Source: Jackrogersella multiformis (Eukaryota > Ascomycota > Sordariomycetes > Xylariales > Hypoxylaceae). Taken from it: 64,000 nucleotides of DNA. The position numbers and the translations under genes were made by a program. Shown piece after piece: positions 36,099-48,372 of this stretch. Location of the stretch: assembly GCA_902806575.1 (NCBI GenBank), contig CADCXD010000010.1:2232001-2296000 (forward strand), given 5' to 3'. Under the pieces are notes generated by a model. The model ran no database searches, was not told the origin of the DNA, and worked only from the letters and a program-made list of their open reading frames with translations. Position 1 is the stretch's first letter, and each line of letters starts with the position of its first letter.

Positions 36099-37643
36099 TT
36101 TAGACCGACAATGTGATAACCGATATCGGTGGAGTATATCAAAATTTCAACTATACCCCGTATAGTCGATTAACTTAGAACATTAAATCGAGGACCTTAT
36201 AGTAGGCTCGTAGAATGTTCTTGGTCTTACAAGGATGTGAAATATTGCCAAGGTGATGAGAACCTTGACTTTTATAAGAATTTGGAGGTTGGACAACGGT
36301 GAATGAGTAGAACGGCACATATAAAAATCGGAAATAATTAAATCGTTAAGGGTATTGATGAGAAAGACAAAGCTCGGTTAGCACGACCATCGAGTAGTGG
36401 ACCTCGGACTTAGTATACCTATACCATGATACTACCTAGGCAGTGGGCGATCCACTGGTTTGGTTTGTGTGGAGACGAACTGCCAAAAACGGGAATTACA
36501 TCTGCACGTTAAATGCCGACAAAACCGAGATCATGACCGCGGGTCAGTGATTCCATCCGGATAGTAGTTCCGATACGCCAGGCTTTAGCCAGCAGGGCAA
36601 GCGATCCTTTTCGCATATGTCCAAAATGTTGTATGGCGGTTCCCGGGACACCAGAGCGGGTGTATGCTCGCATCGGGATAGTATTAACCTACCAACTATC
36701 AACGACAACGGAATACATCGACGCTAGGAGCGGTCCCCGGCGGAAGCATACCTACCTACCTCTTGAAATACCTACCTAGGTAGGTATACAACGCCTTACT
36801 TAATGTTGAATCGCTAGAAGTGTTCACAACAATGTTGTATTCTCGCAACAGTACCTAGGTAGCTGGCTAGTTTGTGTTTACTTCACACATCCGCATTATC
36901 GTAGAGCGCTACTGTGTGACTCGCGAGACAGCAAAAAGCTCCGGAGTAGTTGACCATAATAGCCATCCGAGTGGCAATGGCCACGGATGTAGGAGCTTGT
37001 AGGAGCTTGTAGGAACTGATAAGCAGTCAACCGACGGGAGGTTGGACAATGAAAGCATACAATACACTCAGCTGGGAGTCCACAGCTCTATTACAAAGCC
37101 AAGCCAACAACGAAATATCATCATAACTTAACGACCTTAGTGCTTAGGTACCTAGGTAACGCGAATAGGAATATGATATACTATACGATTGTCGCACAAC
37201 GGGATATAAATTTACAAATGGAGAGAGGGTGTGTGATATGTGATGTGTGATGTGTGATGTGTACCTGAGAGTTGTTGGTATCGTACTTCATTGGATGAAA
37301 AGTAATAGAGGGGAGAATTCAAGGTACCTAGATACTTCGTACCTTCCAAGCTTTAGAGGCTGAGGCCTGCTGTGGACGGATATCCCCATTTAAACTTAAC
37401 CTCTTCCCTTCGCTTCACCTGATTGGTTGGTTATTTGCTCTATCCGTAGATATCCGCACCGAATTTCTACCGCGGGGTTGACTTTCCAAGAGTTGAGCCA
37501 CTATTCGCCACTTACATCATACATACGTCCTATGCCATTCGGACTTCCGATATAGGAAGCATCTGACGTTAATCGATACCTACCTAGTGTTGGTAGGTAT
37601 CTTATATCTCATATTTTATATCTTACGGGTACCCAAGATAGAA
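36099..37643. other. Divergent promoter region between MFS and pro-1 genes
   Basis: No gene found. It contains a perfect 20-bp palindrome (36768-36787) centred on CCTAGG, a TGTGATG-type tandem stretch (37230-37262), and TGACTCG at 36917-36923 (imperfect CPC1-type site, far from the start). Both promoters are expected here. Confidence 0.5.
36768..36787. repeat. Perfect 20-bp palindrome, representative of the ACCTAGGT family
   Basis: The sequence from 36768 to 36787 is its own reverse complement, centred on CCTAGG with TACC/GGTA arms. It is one of dozens of related copies across the window (others at 18844-18857 and 41823-41840). Confidence 0.9.
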
Positions 37644-39046
37644 ATGTCTCTCACAAGCGCCTCCCCTTCCGAAGCTGCCAAGGCTGCGAAAGAAGTATCG
37701 CACACCCTCGCTACCCTATCGGAATATGCTAGGAATGATGCTTTGACGGCGATCCATACTGCCCTAACTGCCGCTAAGAACGAAATCCTAGCAGCCAATA
37801 CTCGCGATCTCAAAGTTGCCCGCTTAGCAGCAGAGAATGGTCAGTTAAGCGAGAGCCTGGTTTCCAGGTTGGACCTCGAGAAGAAGGGGAAATGGGAGGA
37901 CATGCTGAAAGGCATACTAGACGTTCGAGATCTTGAGGATCCTGGTGAGTCACTAGCGCAGTTAAGCCAGATGTGCACGCGACTGATTATATCACAGTTG
38001 GCAAGGTCACCTTAAGAACCAAACTTGATGATGGACTAGAGTTGACGAGAGTTACTTGTCCCATCGGTGTTCTTTTAATCATCTTCGAGGCACGGCCCGA
38101 GGTCATTGCCAATATCGCCTCTCTTGCGATCAAATCAGGCAATGCTGCTATCCTGAAAGGTGGTAAAGAGTCGACCGAGTCTTTTGTTGCCATTTCAAAG
38201 GCCATCTCTACCGCTCTGGAAAAGACGAAGGTTCCCAACGGTGCCATTCAGCTCGTCACTACAAGAGACGTGATACCTCAGCTACTGGAGCTGGATCAGT
38301 ACATTGATCTCGTGATTCCCAGGGGCTCCAACGAACTGGTCCGATATATCAAGTCATCCACAAAGATCCCGGTTCTTGGGCACGCGGATGGCCTGTGCTC
38401 CATATTCCTCGAGCAATCGGCCGATCCGAAAATGGCAGCGGATGTACTTGTCGACTCCAAGACTAGCTATCCCGCTGCATGCAACAGCCTAGAGACGTTA
38501 TTGGTACAGGAATCCGCTCTAGATACCGTTCTCCCTGTTGCAGCCGGATCCCTAATCGCAAAAGGAGTCGTTTTACGTTGTGATGCCAAGACCAAAGCGA
38601 GTCTTGCGAAAAAGCTGCCTTCCAATCTCTCCGCCAAGCTTGAGGACGCTCAAGATGCCGACTATGACACCGAGTTTCTCAGCCTCACGCTCGCTGTAAA
38701 GGCGGTTGCAGATGTCCACGAGGCAATCGCTCATATCAATACCCATGGCTCTAAGCACACGGACGTAATCTTAACCAGCTCGTCAGAGCTTGCCGAGCTG
38801 TTCATGTCCAGCGTGGACGCGGCGGGCGTGTACTGGAATGCCTCTACCCGGTTCGCCGACGGCATGAGGTATGGCTTTGGTACGGAAGTAGGTATCAGCA
38901 CTAACAAGATCCATTCTCGGGGCCCTGTAGGCCTGGAAGGTCTGATGATCTACAAATACAAAATCCGAGGGCATGGTCATACAACAGCCGTGTACGGTGA
39001 AGGTGAAGGGAAGAAGAGGTTCAAGCACGAACAGCTTCCCTTGTAA
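37644..39046 (+). CDS. pro2: Gamma-glutamyl phosphate reductase
   Basis: Second step of proline synthesis: NADPH-dependent reduction of gamma-glutamyl phosphate to glutamate-5-semialdehyde, cytosolic. It is an aldehyde-dehydrogenase-fold enzyme. Exons 37644-37944 and 37998-39046, with a 53-nt GTGAGT...CAG intron, encode 449 aa, matching fungal and bacterial ProA-type single-domain enzymes. Conserved blocks: EVIANIASLAIKSGNA and AILKGGKE (about 135-158), IPRGSNELVRYI (208-218), GHADGLC (228-234) and the catalytic Cys262 in PAACNSLETLLV. The end carries ADGMRYGFGTEVGISTNKIHSRGPVGLEGL, shown here only as the region near 405-430. The chosen Met (MSLTSASPSE) sits directly before conserved sequence, while the open frame upstream has no homology-like features. 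The glutamate kinase gene is not in this window. The symbol follows yeast usage. Confidence 0.96.
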
Positions 39047-42000
39047 ACGGTCATATTCTATGAGTAGCATGTTCTTGGGCTTTAAGGCGTTAGGGGTATA
39101 TGAAGTGCTAGTGAAAAGCTGGAAGACAAGTCCTCGAGTTAACTACGGTAATTACACGAAAGCAATATTCAAAAGTTATATGTCATATTTTTTTGGTAAA
39201 TACTTAAAATAGACACTAATTACCTCGTTGTAATTATCTTTGGTAAAAAAAAAAACAAAACGAAAAGGAAATTCTGAAGGTCGTGGGTTAGGCGATTGTA
39301 CATTTCTCATGTGCTCCTCTCATCCTTTTAATACATTTTGTACAGGTTCCTAAGGAACATTGGTCTTGAAATATCCGACCAGGAGGTTACGTCTTGTATG
39401 CTGGCATATTTGAAGGTTATTATACTGAGATGATATCCTGACTCGGGACCTTTATTTCTAGATTACAAGAAACTACGATTAATATCATTTGACAACAAAG
39501 ACACTTCAGAATACCCGTGCGGGAAATTATATGCCTTTAAGAGTTCTTCAGAGTGAAAGACGAAGGCTTGCAGCATAGTATATTTTATAGTGACCAGTAT
39601 GACCCTCAAGCCTTTTCAAGTATAGAAAAGGGAGGCTCTGCATCCTTTTTATAGTCCTGAATCCTAGAAGGGATCCCCCTGGGGGTCCCCTTACTGCTCT
39701 CCGCTATTATCCCATGGCATGATTTGAGTCTCTTATGTGTAAGGTTCTAACCTTTTTCCAACTCTTCATTCTTCGAAGGATAGGATATGCCATCCCTTAA
39801 ATCCCGAGGGTATTTCGACTAATTGCCTACTCCCTTAAGGGAAGATAGTCATAGGTATGTACATTAGGTGCCTAATATGCAGCTTTCAAACTTCCACTTC
39901 ATTTACTTTACATGTGTGTAAACGGATAGTCTTGCATTCCATTTGATAAAAGTTCATCATAAAATCCTCCAAGGTAGAATTCGTATCAAGTTTCTCCTAA
40001 GCATACCTACCTAGCCTAGCTGACATGAGCTGATTTCCGGTGCCGAACAAGTTGAACTCGTGATGAATCTCTCCTATCCTTGTCTCCTGTTCTGAACACG
40101 AGATTTCTTACAAAAGTTTCTTCCAAATCATCAAAGTCAGGAGCTTTGATTGGATGAATATTATATCTTACGATGTTGAAACCTTCCCCTCATTCTTGCA
40201 AATTGAAGAGCGGATAGACCCAATGATAGTTGACTCCTACGTACCTACTGACCCTCATAGTATCCTACCAGGTAGGTATGTTAACAGTTTTGAACAAGCC
40301 GGAAACTGAGATGCCATTTATCATCTTACTTTCTGTTGTCTATCCCGAGAGGTACCTAGGTACCAAATAAGTGAATCTGCTTTAATGCGCCTATTCTGAA
40401 TTGTGATGCATAGCATATCGAAGTCTGGAATGTTCCTAATGTAATGTAATATGTTCTTATCCTGTATAACACCCGACATCGATGAGACGCTATAGCATCG
40501 ACCACCAATGGTTTCGATACCTTACAGAGGCCCACTCGCATTTCTTGCGTCAAAGAGTCATCCATTTGCTAATCTAGGTTGGGCTTTCTTCTATTAGCTT
40601 CTAGCATCAAGATTGTCTCGGCTAAGAATGATTATTGAAAAGGGAAGCCCCGGTTTTCTCCAGCATATGCTCGACTTCGTAATAAGGCGATCGGAATACC
40701 TAGTCAGCAGATCACAGTGTACCTTGCTAGATTATCCAATGCCAGACTCAAATCTGAAAACAGTCAGATTATAGAAGAACAAAACAGAACCAATGACTAA
40801 AAGTGTGGTGGTAGCTAAACTTAGGGGGCAAAGGCAGCCAACTTCCAAAGCTGACTCGGCTATGCTCTTGTCCATGACAGGAGTTATCTGAAAGAAACAG
40901 GCAACGCATCTAGGTCACTGTTATCTTCGAGTCATATACCAAATGACTGAGTGAAAGTTTAAGTACAGCGATGTTGGACTTACCTAGTACATAAACGTCC
41001 TTAACAGCTGAGCCAAAGCATACCGTATTTCTAGGTATACATACCTATAGCCGATCTACAATGTATTATATAGAGCTTAGTCTAGCACCTAATCACCTCT
41101 GGGAGTCTTTCCCTTTACCAACTATTACCCACAAAGACTTCTTGGGTCGGTTGTTGCGGTAGCTATATTTCTTCTCTTAATGGTTACGGCTTTCTACACC
41201 ACCCCAAACCAGAGCCTATAGCGCAAGTGGGCGCTATATTCGCCATGGTCGCTAAAAGATTACTCGGCATGCAGAGCAAAACATCGTCTCCGCATTGTTC
41301 GGTGGAGCATCTTCGAGAGCCAAAGGGAGAGAACGGTTCCTAGACTAGTTCGATCATTGGTGCTGTACTGCATTTTCCTCTGGCCGTGGGTGGGCAGAAT
41401 ACGTAAGGCAGCAACGCGGAATGAATGAGCAAGTAAACGGTCATAATAATCACGACAAGACTTCGTTTTGCTTTTGGGTAAGGAAGATGTATGGTGTTTC
41501 CAGAACACTGAAATTTCAGGTCCCCGGCTCTTTGACGATCACCAGGCACAGTTTACGAGCATGTACCCATGATAATGGGAATGTGGTATAGGTGCACTTG
41601 GTTGGTTGGGTAATGCTCACTGAAGTAAGTTAGACATGTAGATACGAATTGCTGTCCATTGATTGCATGTCCACTAATACGGTACGGGAAAAAGTTATTA
41701 CTGGTTAATTCAGCCCTAGACGAACAAATCAACCCTGTTCGGCGAAGCCTCACGATGTTTTAAGGAGTGGCGCTGAAGGAACTATGCTGTACTCATCTTA
41801 GCGGTTTGTTGCACTGTATTTATACCTACCTAGGTAGGTACCTAATCCTGTCAAGGGTACCTTTAATCGTACGATTCTCTGTCAAGAAGTGTTACTATTT
41901 GGCTTTGAACCGACTGCCTACTAGGTATCTAACCATCGTAGTGTATATCACCCTTACCTAAGTAGCTAGGTTAGGTGCTTACTTGATGGTTGATATTATG

Positions 42001-43314
42001 ACTGATACAAACAAAGAGCTTGATGTTAACATATGCCAATGCTTTAATATATAGTTAATACACCAAGAGAAGGTAATTAGTTAAAAAAAGGTATACTTTA
42101 TATAAACTGGGTTCAAAGATTGGTACATGTAGTGACTATTGGAGATTGCAGCAAATACTTGTGCGTGTATGCTGACCCCCTCGATGGTTCTAGAAATATG
42201 TAACTAGCAACAGAGAAAATCGATGATGCAATTTGGAACATCTTGGTGCGAAATATCCACAGAGCCTGTATTCGACGAATGACATGGCCAGAAATGGCGA
42301 TGACTCCTCATAGGCTCAGGTCTAGCATGGCGATAGAGGCGAAATAACGAATGGCAATACCCCATATCGCTTCTCAGGCAGATGTATGTATCGTCGCGAT
42401 GGATTCGTCCACGTTGCTGCAACTCCGGATCCCGACACCACGGGGGGCGATGGGAGAACCCCGTCGGGGAGAGAAAATGGTCCATCGTGATCGGCTCGTC
42501 CGTCTCGCTCGTCGCACTTGTGGCGCCGATGGAGCTCGTCCCTTTTTGACGTCAGGGTACCACGAGCGCGGATTCATGCTTCGCATAATCGGCGGTTCCT
42601 ATGGATTCAAAATCGTTTCATGTTGACGCACAAGTAAATCAAGCCCCCGCAGCGGGACGGGTGTGCATTGTCGCTCCTTGACTCCATCGACCCGACGACG
42701 ACCTCTCGAGCTATAAAACGGAGACGGGTACGCGGGATGCGATCACGGAGGAACCTTCGAGGGCAGGAGTAAGGAGGTTCATTTGCTTGTGGGTGGTCGC
42801 TGAAATTGCCTTATCTCAAGAATCGTAAGAATCGTCTGGAGTTGGCGGGAGCCAAATAGCGGTGACGAGATGTGGTCGATTCTCGCTGGCCAGCTGAAGG
42901 GATCCTCGATCCACTCCTGCCGCCTCGTCCCCGGGTAACCGTGCGCCCCCCTGTGATCTGGGCTCACTTCTCGTACCGTTGGACTAGGATACCGGCACGC
43001 AGTGGAGCCTCATCGCTGACCGCAACCATTAACGACGACAGGAGTTGCATATCCAGGTGGAGTTGATGGAGTTGGGCAGCATCACCGACTCCGCGCCCGA
43101 CAAATAGAAAAGGAGTCTCATTAATCACCAACATGTGCCTAGGACTAGCTCTCTACTGTACATAGTAGCAACGAATCCCTCCCCCCCCAGCAGTCCAGCA
43201 GCCCAGTAACCCCTTCTCCCCAGATATAACACCGAACGAAATCGGCACTCATTCTTAATGACCCTTTCCCTCTTTTCTTCCCTTTCCTCTAGTTTTACTT
43301 CTGTCTCGTCAGAG
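39047..43314. other. Long intergenic region
   Basis: About 4.3 kb with no recognisable gene. AT-rich stretches dominate between 39050 and 42200, with ACCTAGGT palindromes (for example 41823-41840, a perfect 18-bp palindrome). From 42230 to 42950 composition rises in GC and several overlapping frames of 60-93 codons appear on both strands, none with a domain. A pyrimidine-rich leader precedes the next gene (43170-43300). Confidence 0.5.
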
Positions 43315-44601
43315 ATGGGACTACGCGATCAAGCAACAATTAGAAGTGACTCGGGTTATGGGGACGATGCGTCCGAACTGCCAAACGACGGCCCTGATGC
43401 CCACCCTTTGAGTAAGTTGATTCGTAGCTTTTTGTTTATTTGAAGATCCTGCTCCCCACCACCAGTCCGAATCCTTCTGGTTGGATTCGTCCGCACCTGA
43501 TGCATCGCTGACGTCCAGTTTGCAGTACTTAAGGGATACGATATTGGGCCGGCCTCTAAGCTACAAGTTGGCGACGTGAGTTTCTCGTCTCATTGGAGGC
43601 ATGAATCAAAAAGGTGGAAATACTAAATAAAAGCGGTTTTTAGGTATTCGAGTTTCTCTGGGCTGATGCTCCAGAGTTTGAGTGGGAGTGGAAATGTCTA
43701 GGATACTCTCGCTTCATTGTCCTCCGCCATAGCGACACATTTCCTCATCACTGCGCCTGCATGTAAGTGAATGTCCTGATACCTTCAGTTTTTGCGGTGT
43801 ACCCCCTGGTTTACTAGTATTACGGATTTCCTATCAACGTCGTCTCGGTTATTCGGGTGTAGGGTGTGGGAAAGCGACTGCGTCAGGTTCACAAGATTCC
43901 GGTTTTCATCTTCATTGACTGACCGTGGTCTAAATTCCAGACCCATATCGGTGGGCGGCAAGCACGAGTTCGCCAAGCCAGGAATTGACCATTTCCAGCA
44001 AGGGTTCGTTTTCGCCAATGGCGATCCGACACCTGGCAATGACCAAAATGGCGCTATAATCCGTCTGCCCTATTCGACTGTGGGTATCGAGCTCCGCCCC
44101 GGCAAGCTCCGTGTCAAAGAGGACTCGAGGGCCAACTACGCAGACATTGTCGATGTCGACCACGATGCTCAGGTCATGGTTGTCGGCGATGTAGTTCGCT
44201 ACTTCGACAGAGTCCGACGGAACGTCAACAAGGCCTTCATGCGTCAAATCCTGCGGAGAGCATTGGAAGAGTACAAGGCCGTCAGGGCGGGCGAGATGCA
44301 GGCAGAGAACAGCAAGATGTCTCAGCCAGCCTCAGACATTGACGAGGGTCAGAACAGCGCCACAGAAAGCATAATGCAAGAAACAGCAAGTGTACGCGGG
44401 GACAGAAAATACGACAGGGAAGACAGAAGGCATAATAGGCGGCACTCCAACTCCAGCACCAACTCTCGAATTCAGAGAACCAATTCTCAGGCCAGTGTAA
44501 GGCCGCCTCGAGACATGACTCAGGATGGTCGTCAGGACGCCCGACACGACGATTACGACGTGAGATCTATGCATAACGTTGCAATGGCCGGATTGAAATA
44601 A
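43315..44601 (+). CDS. DUF6590-like fungal protein
   Basis: Four exons, 43315-43411, 43526-43575, 43644-43762 and 43941-44601, encode 308 aa (327 if the in-frame ATG at 43258 is used). The spliced central part reads as a compact beta-rich domain: LQVGD-VFEFLWADAPEF, a FIVLRHSDTFPHHCACI-PISVGGKHE stretch, KPGIDHFQQGFVF, and later VVGDVVRYF. This order (write/read phrase, HC-C-I-P-I-GG, KPG, then closing RVKEDSRANYADI) resembles the fungal DUF6590 domain as I remember it; function of that family is unknown. The C-terminal third (about 205-308) is hydrophilic, rich in Arg, Asn, Ser and Gln, and probably disordered. All junctions are GT-AG and keep frame, with each exon restoring domain sequence. 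Intron 3 is long (178 nt). There is no signal peptide or membrane segment. Confidence 0.7.
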
Positions 44602-46114
44602 AGGGAAACGGATGAATCATTTATCTTTTGCTTTTTTGCTTTTTATTTGCTTCTTTGCTTTTTATATACTCTTGAAACGAACTTATCCTGCATGGATCTG
44701 GCGTACGGCGAGGAGTTCAACTCAGGAATTGGGACTCAGCATCTTCCGCTGCAACATACATAGACAGGCTACGCTACACTACAGGTCCAACGTGTATATT
44801 ATGATTCTACGACTTCTGAAGTCAGGTACAGTTAAACGATAACATTTATGATGATTTATGCCAAATTTCAGCCTTCAAAGCTGCGCATGTATTTATTAAT
44901 CTAGCATCCAAATGCAAGATACTACGATGGGGACTGATATAGCATTACGTTAACTGAAATAAATAATAGTCCGATTGAATTATTTCTCCTTACTTCGTTT
45001 CCGAACTGGTTGTTGGCTTGAATAACGTGGAAGTTTTTATACTATCAGCGTACATATTAACATTAGGATACCTATTATCATGGTCCCGTTGTAAGAATAA
45101 CCCAATGAGCTATATGTTTATTATAAGTTATATATTCCAGGTATATTTTCGGTCAAATCTAATATCTCGAAAGTGAATTTACTCGCTTTCTGCTGAAACT
45201 TGATCATAGCGTCGGACTAAGTGCAGATAGTCATAATGATACTGTAATAAACTGTGCTGCTCGCTATCCCCTGATTACTGAATCAACACTTATTACTAGC
45301 CATAACGCGTATAACTAAGCCAAATAAGCGGGTTGAAGGGATATAGGTCCACAGTACAAACCAGTATTCTTGCTACTGTTAACGCACTGTCTGACCATGG
45401 TCCGACGCTATTCCGACCTAAAAGTATTAAAATATTTAGTCCCCAAGCGAATTCTTAAAACAAACGAGATAGCCGCATAGAATGGAGCAAAACGGGCCGG
45501 TAAAGACGGTCCACTTTAGTATATAAACCGATATCTAATTCGAAACGAAAGTTTTCCGGGACAATATATATGGATTTAGAGCGAGGAAGCTGAGCGCCTT
45601 CTACTTGGGGATATAGCGACTCAAACGGACCGATCTACCGGGAGGACAGAAGCAGTACTACCACCGGATATTGCCTCATTGGCTCGGTGCAATTTCATAA
45701 TACCGGCACAGCATTAACCCCCAAGTTCCGACTCCCTTCGTCATCAGTTTTCTTTCCACCACTACCTAGGTATGATGCCCAACTTTCCAACGCCAGGTAT
45801 TCAAGGAGGGCGGGCGGGCGGGCGGGTGTAATGTGTCTGGTTCCTGGCCGGAGGGCTTGTCGATCTTCTCCCGTGGATAAATACCGACATACCTGTGAGT
45901 CCTTCTATATGAGGCGTGACCAATAGACGCCATTTTACGATTGAGGTTTCTTGTAGGTAGTGGGTAATATATTATGCTAGTAAGGCCTTCTTCTTCTACG
46001 GATATTATATCAACATTAAATCTCCTGAGCTCGAGGGGTGCTCTAGATATTTGGGTAATTGATGTGACGCGGACCACATAGTTGATTCGTCCCTGATCGT
46101 CAGATCGCCCTGCC
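44602..46114. other. Intergenic region
   Basis: About 1.5 kb, AT-rich in the first kilobase, with no gene. A G-quadruplex-type tract lies at 45808-45826 and one ACCTAGGT palindrome near 45765. The last 250 bp should contain the promoter of the F-box-like gene. Confidence 0.55.
45808..45826 (+). other. G-quadruplex motif (five GGG runs with single-C loops)
   Basis: Five GGG runs separated by single C bases on the plus strand, about 290 bp upstream of the F-box-like start. One-base loops give the most stable quadruplex class. Confidence 0.75.
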
Positions 46115-47261
46115 ATGGCAACGGCAATAGTGGGTTTCTGGGGGAGACTCCCTTTAGAGTTGAAAGAGCAAATCTTAGACTTTTTGGTCGACGATTATAA
46201 CCAGGACCCTGCATATCAATGGACCACATTACGGCACACCGCGCGGCGACAGATGCGCCGCATCGAACGATACTTCTGGCGCTATTGGGTACCGAAGTTG
46301 ACTATTACCCTATACTCGGGGCCCCAGTGTCAGATAGACTATAGACTGTCTAGCTCGGTCAGTGACGAGGACTCTCAGACCAGTCGGATTCGATTTCGAA
46401 CAGTAGGACCCGGCCTATCAAATTCATTGAACAAAGGAGACATACGGACCTTGTGGGACCAGTATAGCATCGAGAATCGAGTCGCGCATCTAAGATTAGG
46501 CGAGGGTCTCCTGAATCATGGCATGACGGGAGGGTATATTGTTAATGATACCGATATTGCCGATCTCAAGGTGGAAGATGACGGATTTGGTATCACTTTC
46601 GACTGGAGACGGACTTTCGACGCACTGCTCCGCGAGGAGGTGATGATGCGTAGGGTCCAATCAGAGATGGTATGCGGTCTCTTTTCTTACCTTGCCCAAT
46701 CTCTCTCTGGAACCACCGCTTATTCCTGAGTAGGCCACGGATAGAAAGACGAAGTTGGTAGCTGAGCACCGGTGGCCGCCATTCCCAAGGATTCAGAGAC
46801 TGGCCATGATTAAGCAGTTCGTGCTGGACATTCAAATGGCTAAGAGAGTTGCTGTGCAAAACCACCGTTTGAAGCGCCACAATCCATCAGGCCAGGCCAA
46901 ACTGGGGAGTGCAACTCATGAATCGCGGCATCTACACAAGCAGCTTTTACATCCACCACCACCACCGTCGGGACCAAGAAGAGCATGCTGTGTAATCTGT
47001 TCCCGCTGCACAGGGCCCTCTATATTCGAGATTGTCGCCTGCGAGGAGAGCGTGGTTCTGAGCTTGGACGGCTGGCAGCAGCTCAGCAATGATGAATTGC
47101 TCGACTTATACGCCGAGGCATATGGCTGGAATTGTTATAGAAGCCTCGGTCAGGAGGACAACACCGAGTGGCAGAGGATTAGCAAGAATGACTGGCTCAC
47201 CGTATGTAGCAGCAGTGCCGTGAAGCTGCATAGCGTACGTAGGTGGAACCCCTGGTTTTAG
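46115..47261 (+). CDS. F-box-like hypothetical protein
   Basis: Two exons, 46115-46669 and 46734-47261, with a 64-nt GTATGC...TAG phase-0 intron, encode 360 aa. The N-terminus (about residues 8-25) reads GRLPLELKEQILDFLV, like the first helix of fungal F-box domains, which bind Skp1 in SCF ubiquitin ligases. The rest of an F-box is not clear (WTTLRHTARRQMRRIERYFWRYW follows), so F-box is a guess. The middle has an acidic-aromatic region. The C-terminal exon includes a Pro-rich run, a Cys-rich patch (CCVICSRC, a CxxC pair but no full zinc finger), and an end with many Trp residues. There are no membrane segments. Continuous frame over 360 codons and normal intron borders support a real gene; function is not known. 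Confidence 0.65.
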
Positions 47262-48144
47262 GGGTGATGGTGGAGGCACCTAAAGACTCGTCTCTTTTCT
47301 CGGGTTGATCAGTCGGTTCTCAAGTTCAATCAACTTGAAATGATATGATATATATCTAGGTATCTATAAAGAGGTGTGGGATTTTTCGTATATTTCACCT
47401 GGGCGAAAGTTGCGAAAAACCCTCGCGGATTGTTCGCTTGATTAAGAGAGCGAGTTTTCGTCTTATATCACGAGTCGGAGAAGTTTGATTGGGATGTGGT
47501 TTAAGTCATTTCTGATACACGATGACAAATATTTTCATCCTCTGGCAGGTACCTAAATTAGGTACCTATATTCTTAAAGTAAGTTTCAAATGGGTAGTTA
47601 AACTCACCGTTATTAATATCATCTTGAATATCTCCTTGACTGACTTGAGTTTACAGAACCCCTCGAATACAGCTCACCTGATTTGGTGAACCAGACCTAG
47701 TATACTATAAGTGTTGAATACCTACCTAGGTACACAGTCAACAGCATGAATAGTACATGATTTAGCACTTAGTTCAACGAGCTACTGCCAATGCTTCTAT
47801 TAGGTTAACCGTACTCGAGTGACTCGGTAAGTATCACTTAGTGGAGGTAACCTGGAATAAATTATACTGTGACTGTATGTAAAGGGGATGAATCTCGATA
47901 AAACATTCAAACAATTTCCGGCCAAAATAGGATATAACACAAGCCTATGGCTGGTATTCTTACCTTCTTTTTTGGAACATTAGTAAATTACCTAGGTTAC
48001 TACCCAAAATATCACCATCTCACATAATATTAAATACAATATCACGATCTTCTTAACGCAACATTCCAGGTGCCACCACCCAAATAAATAATCACTACCA
48101 CAACCACAACCAAAACCGAAACCGAAACCGAAACCAAAACAACC
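47262..48144. other. Intergenic region with leader of the small gene
   Basis: About 880 bp, AT-rich, with no gene. The final 90 bp are A/C-rich with CAACCACAACC and a CCGAAA repeat, which looks like a fungal 5' leader for the small ORF that follows. Confidence 0.5.
48114..48140 (+). repeat. CCGAAA hexamer repeat in a 5' leader
   Basis: Three perfect CCGAAA units plus a diverged CCAAAA unit on each side, ending about 5 nt before an ATG. It is A/C-rich and unstructured, typical of fungal 5'-UTRs. Confidence 0.8.
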
Positions 48145-48372
48145 ATGCCTTCACAGAATACTTCTTGTGGAGGCGGCTCATCTGGTGGGCCCAATCCCGT
48201 AAAGGAGAGCGAGGACAATGCCTGGGTGTCCGACTCGGATCTTGAAAGCGTCATCGAGGAGTACACCAGCTGCCTTACCTCTCCTTTCCAAGGCGTCAAG
48301 AATGGTGCACAAAACCCGGTGAAGTATAAGCAAGATGCGCAGAAGCTTGCCAGGGATTCAGAGCCCAGTTGA
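48145..48372 (+). CDS. Small hypothetical protein, 75 aa
   Basis: Single frame of 75 codons, Ser/Gly/Asn-rich at the N-terminus (TSCGGGSSGGPNPVKE) and then acidic (SDSDLESVIEEY). A PNPVK/QNPVK pair occurs twice (about residues 16-20 and 56-60). There is no known domain, membrane segment or signal peptide. The A/C-rich leader with CCGAAA repeats ending just before the ATG is the main support; sequence after the stop is AT-rich like a 3'-UTR. It could be a lineage-specific small protein or chance. Confidence 0.45.
   Translation: MPSQNTSCGGGSSGGPNPVKESEDNAWVSDSDLESVIEEYTSCLTSPFQGVKNGAQNPVKYKQDAQKLARDSEPS

Noticed and set aside
42204..42626. Overlapping frames of 70-93 codons in a GC-richer patch
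   Set aside because: Frames on both strands with no recognisable motif or exon partners; not enough to call a gene.
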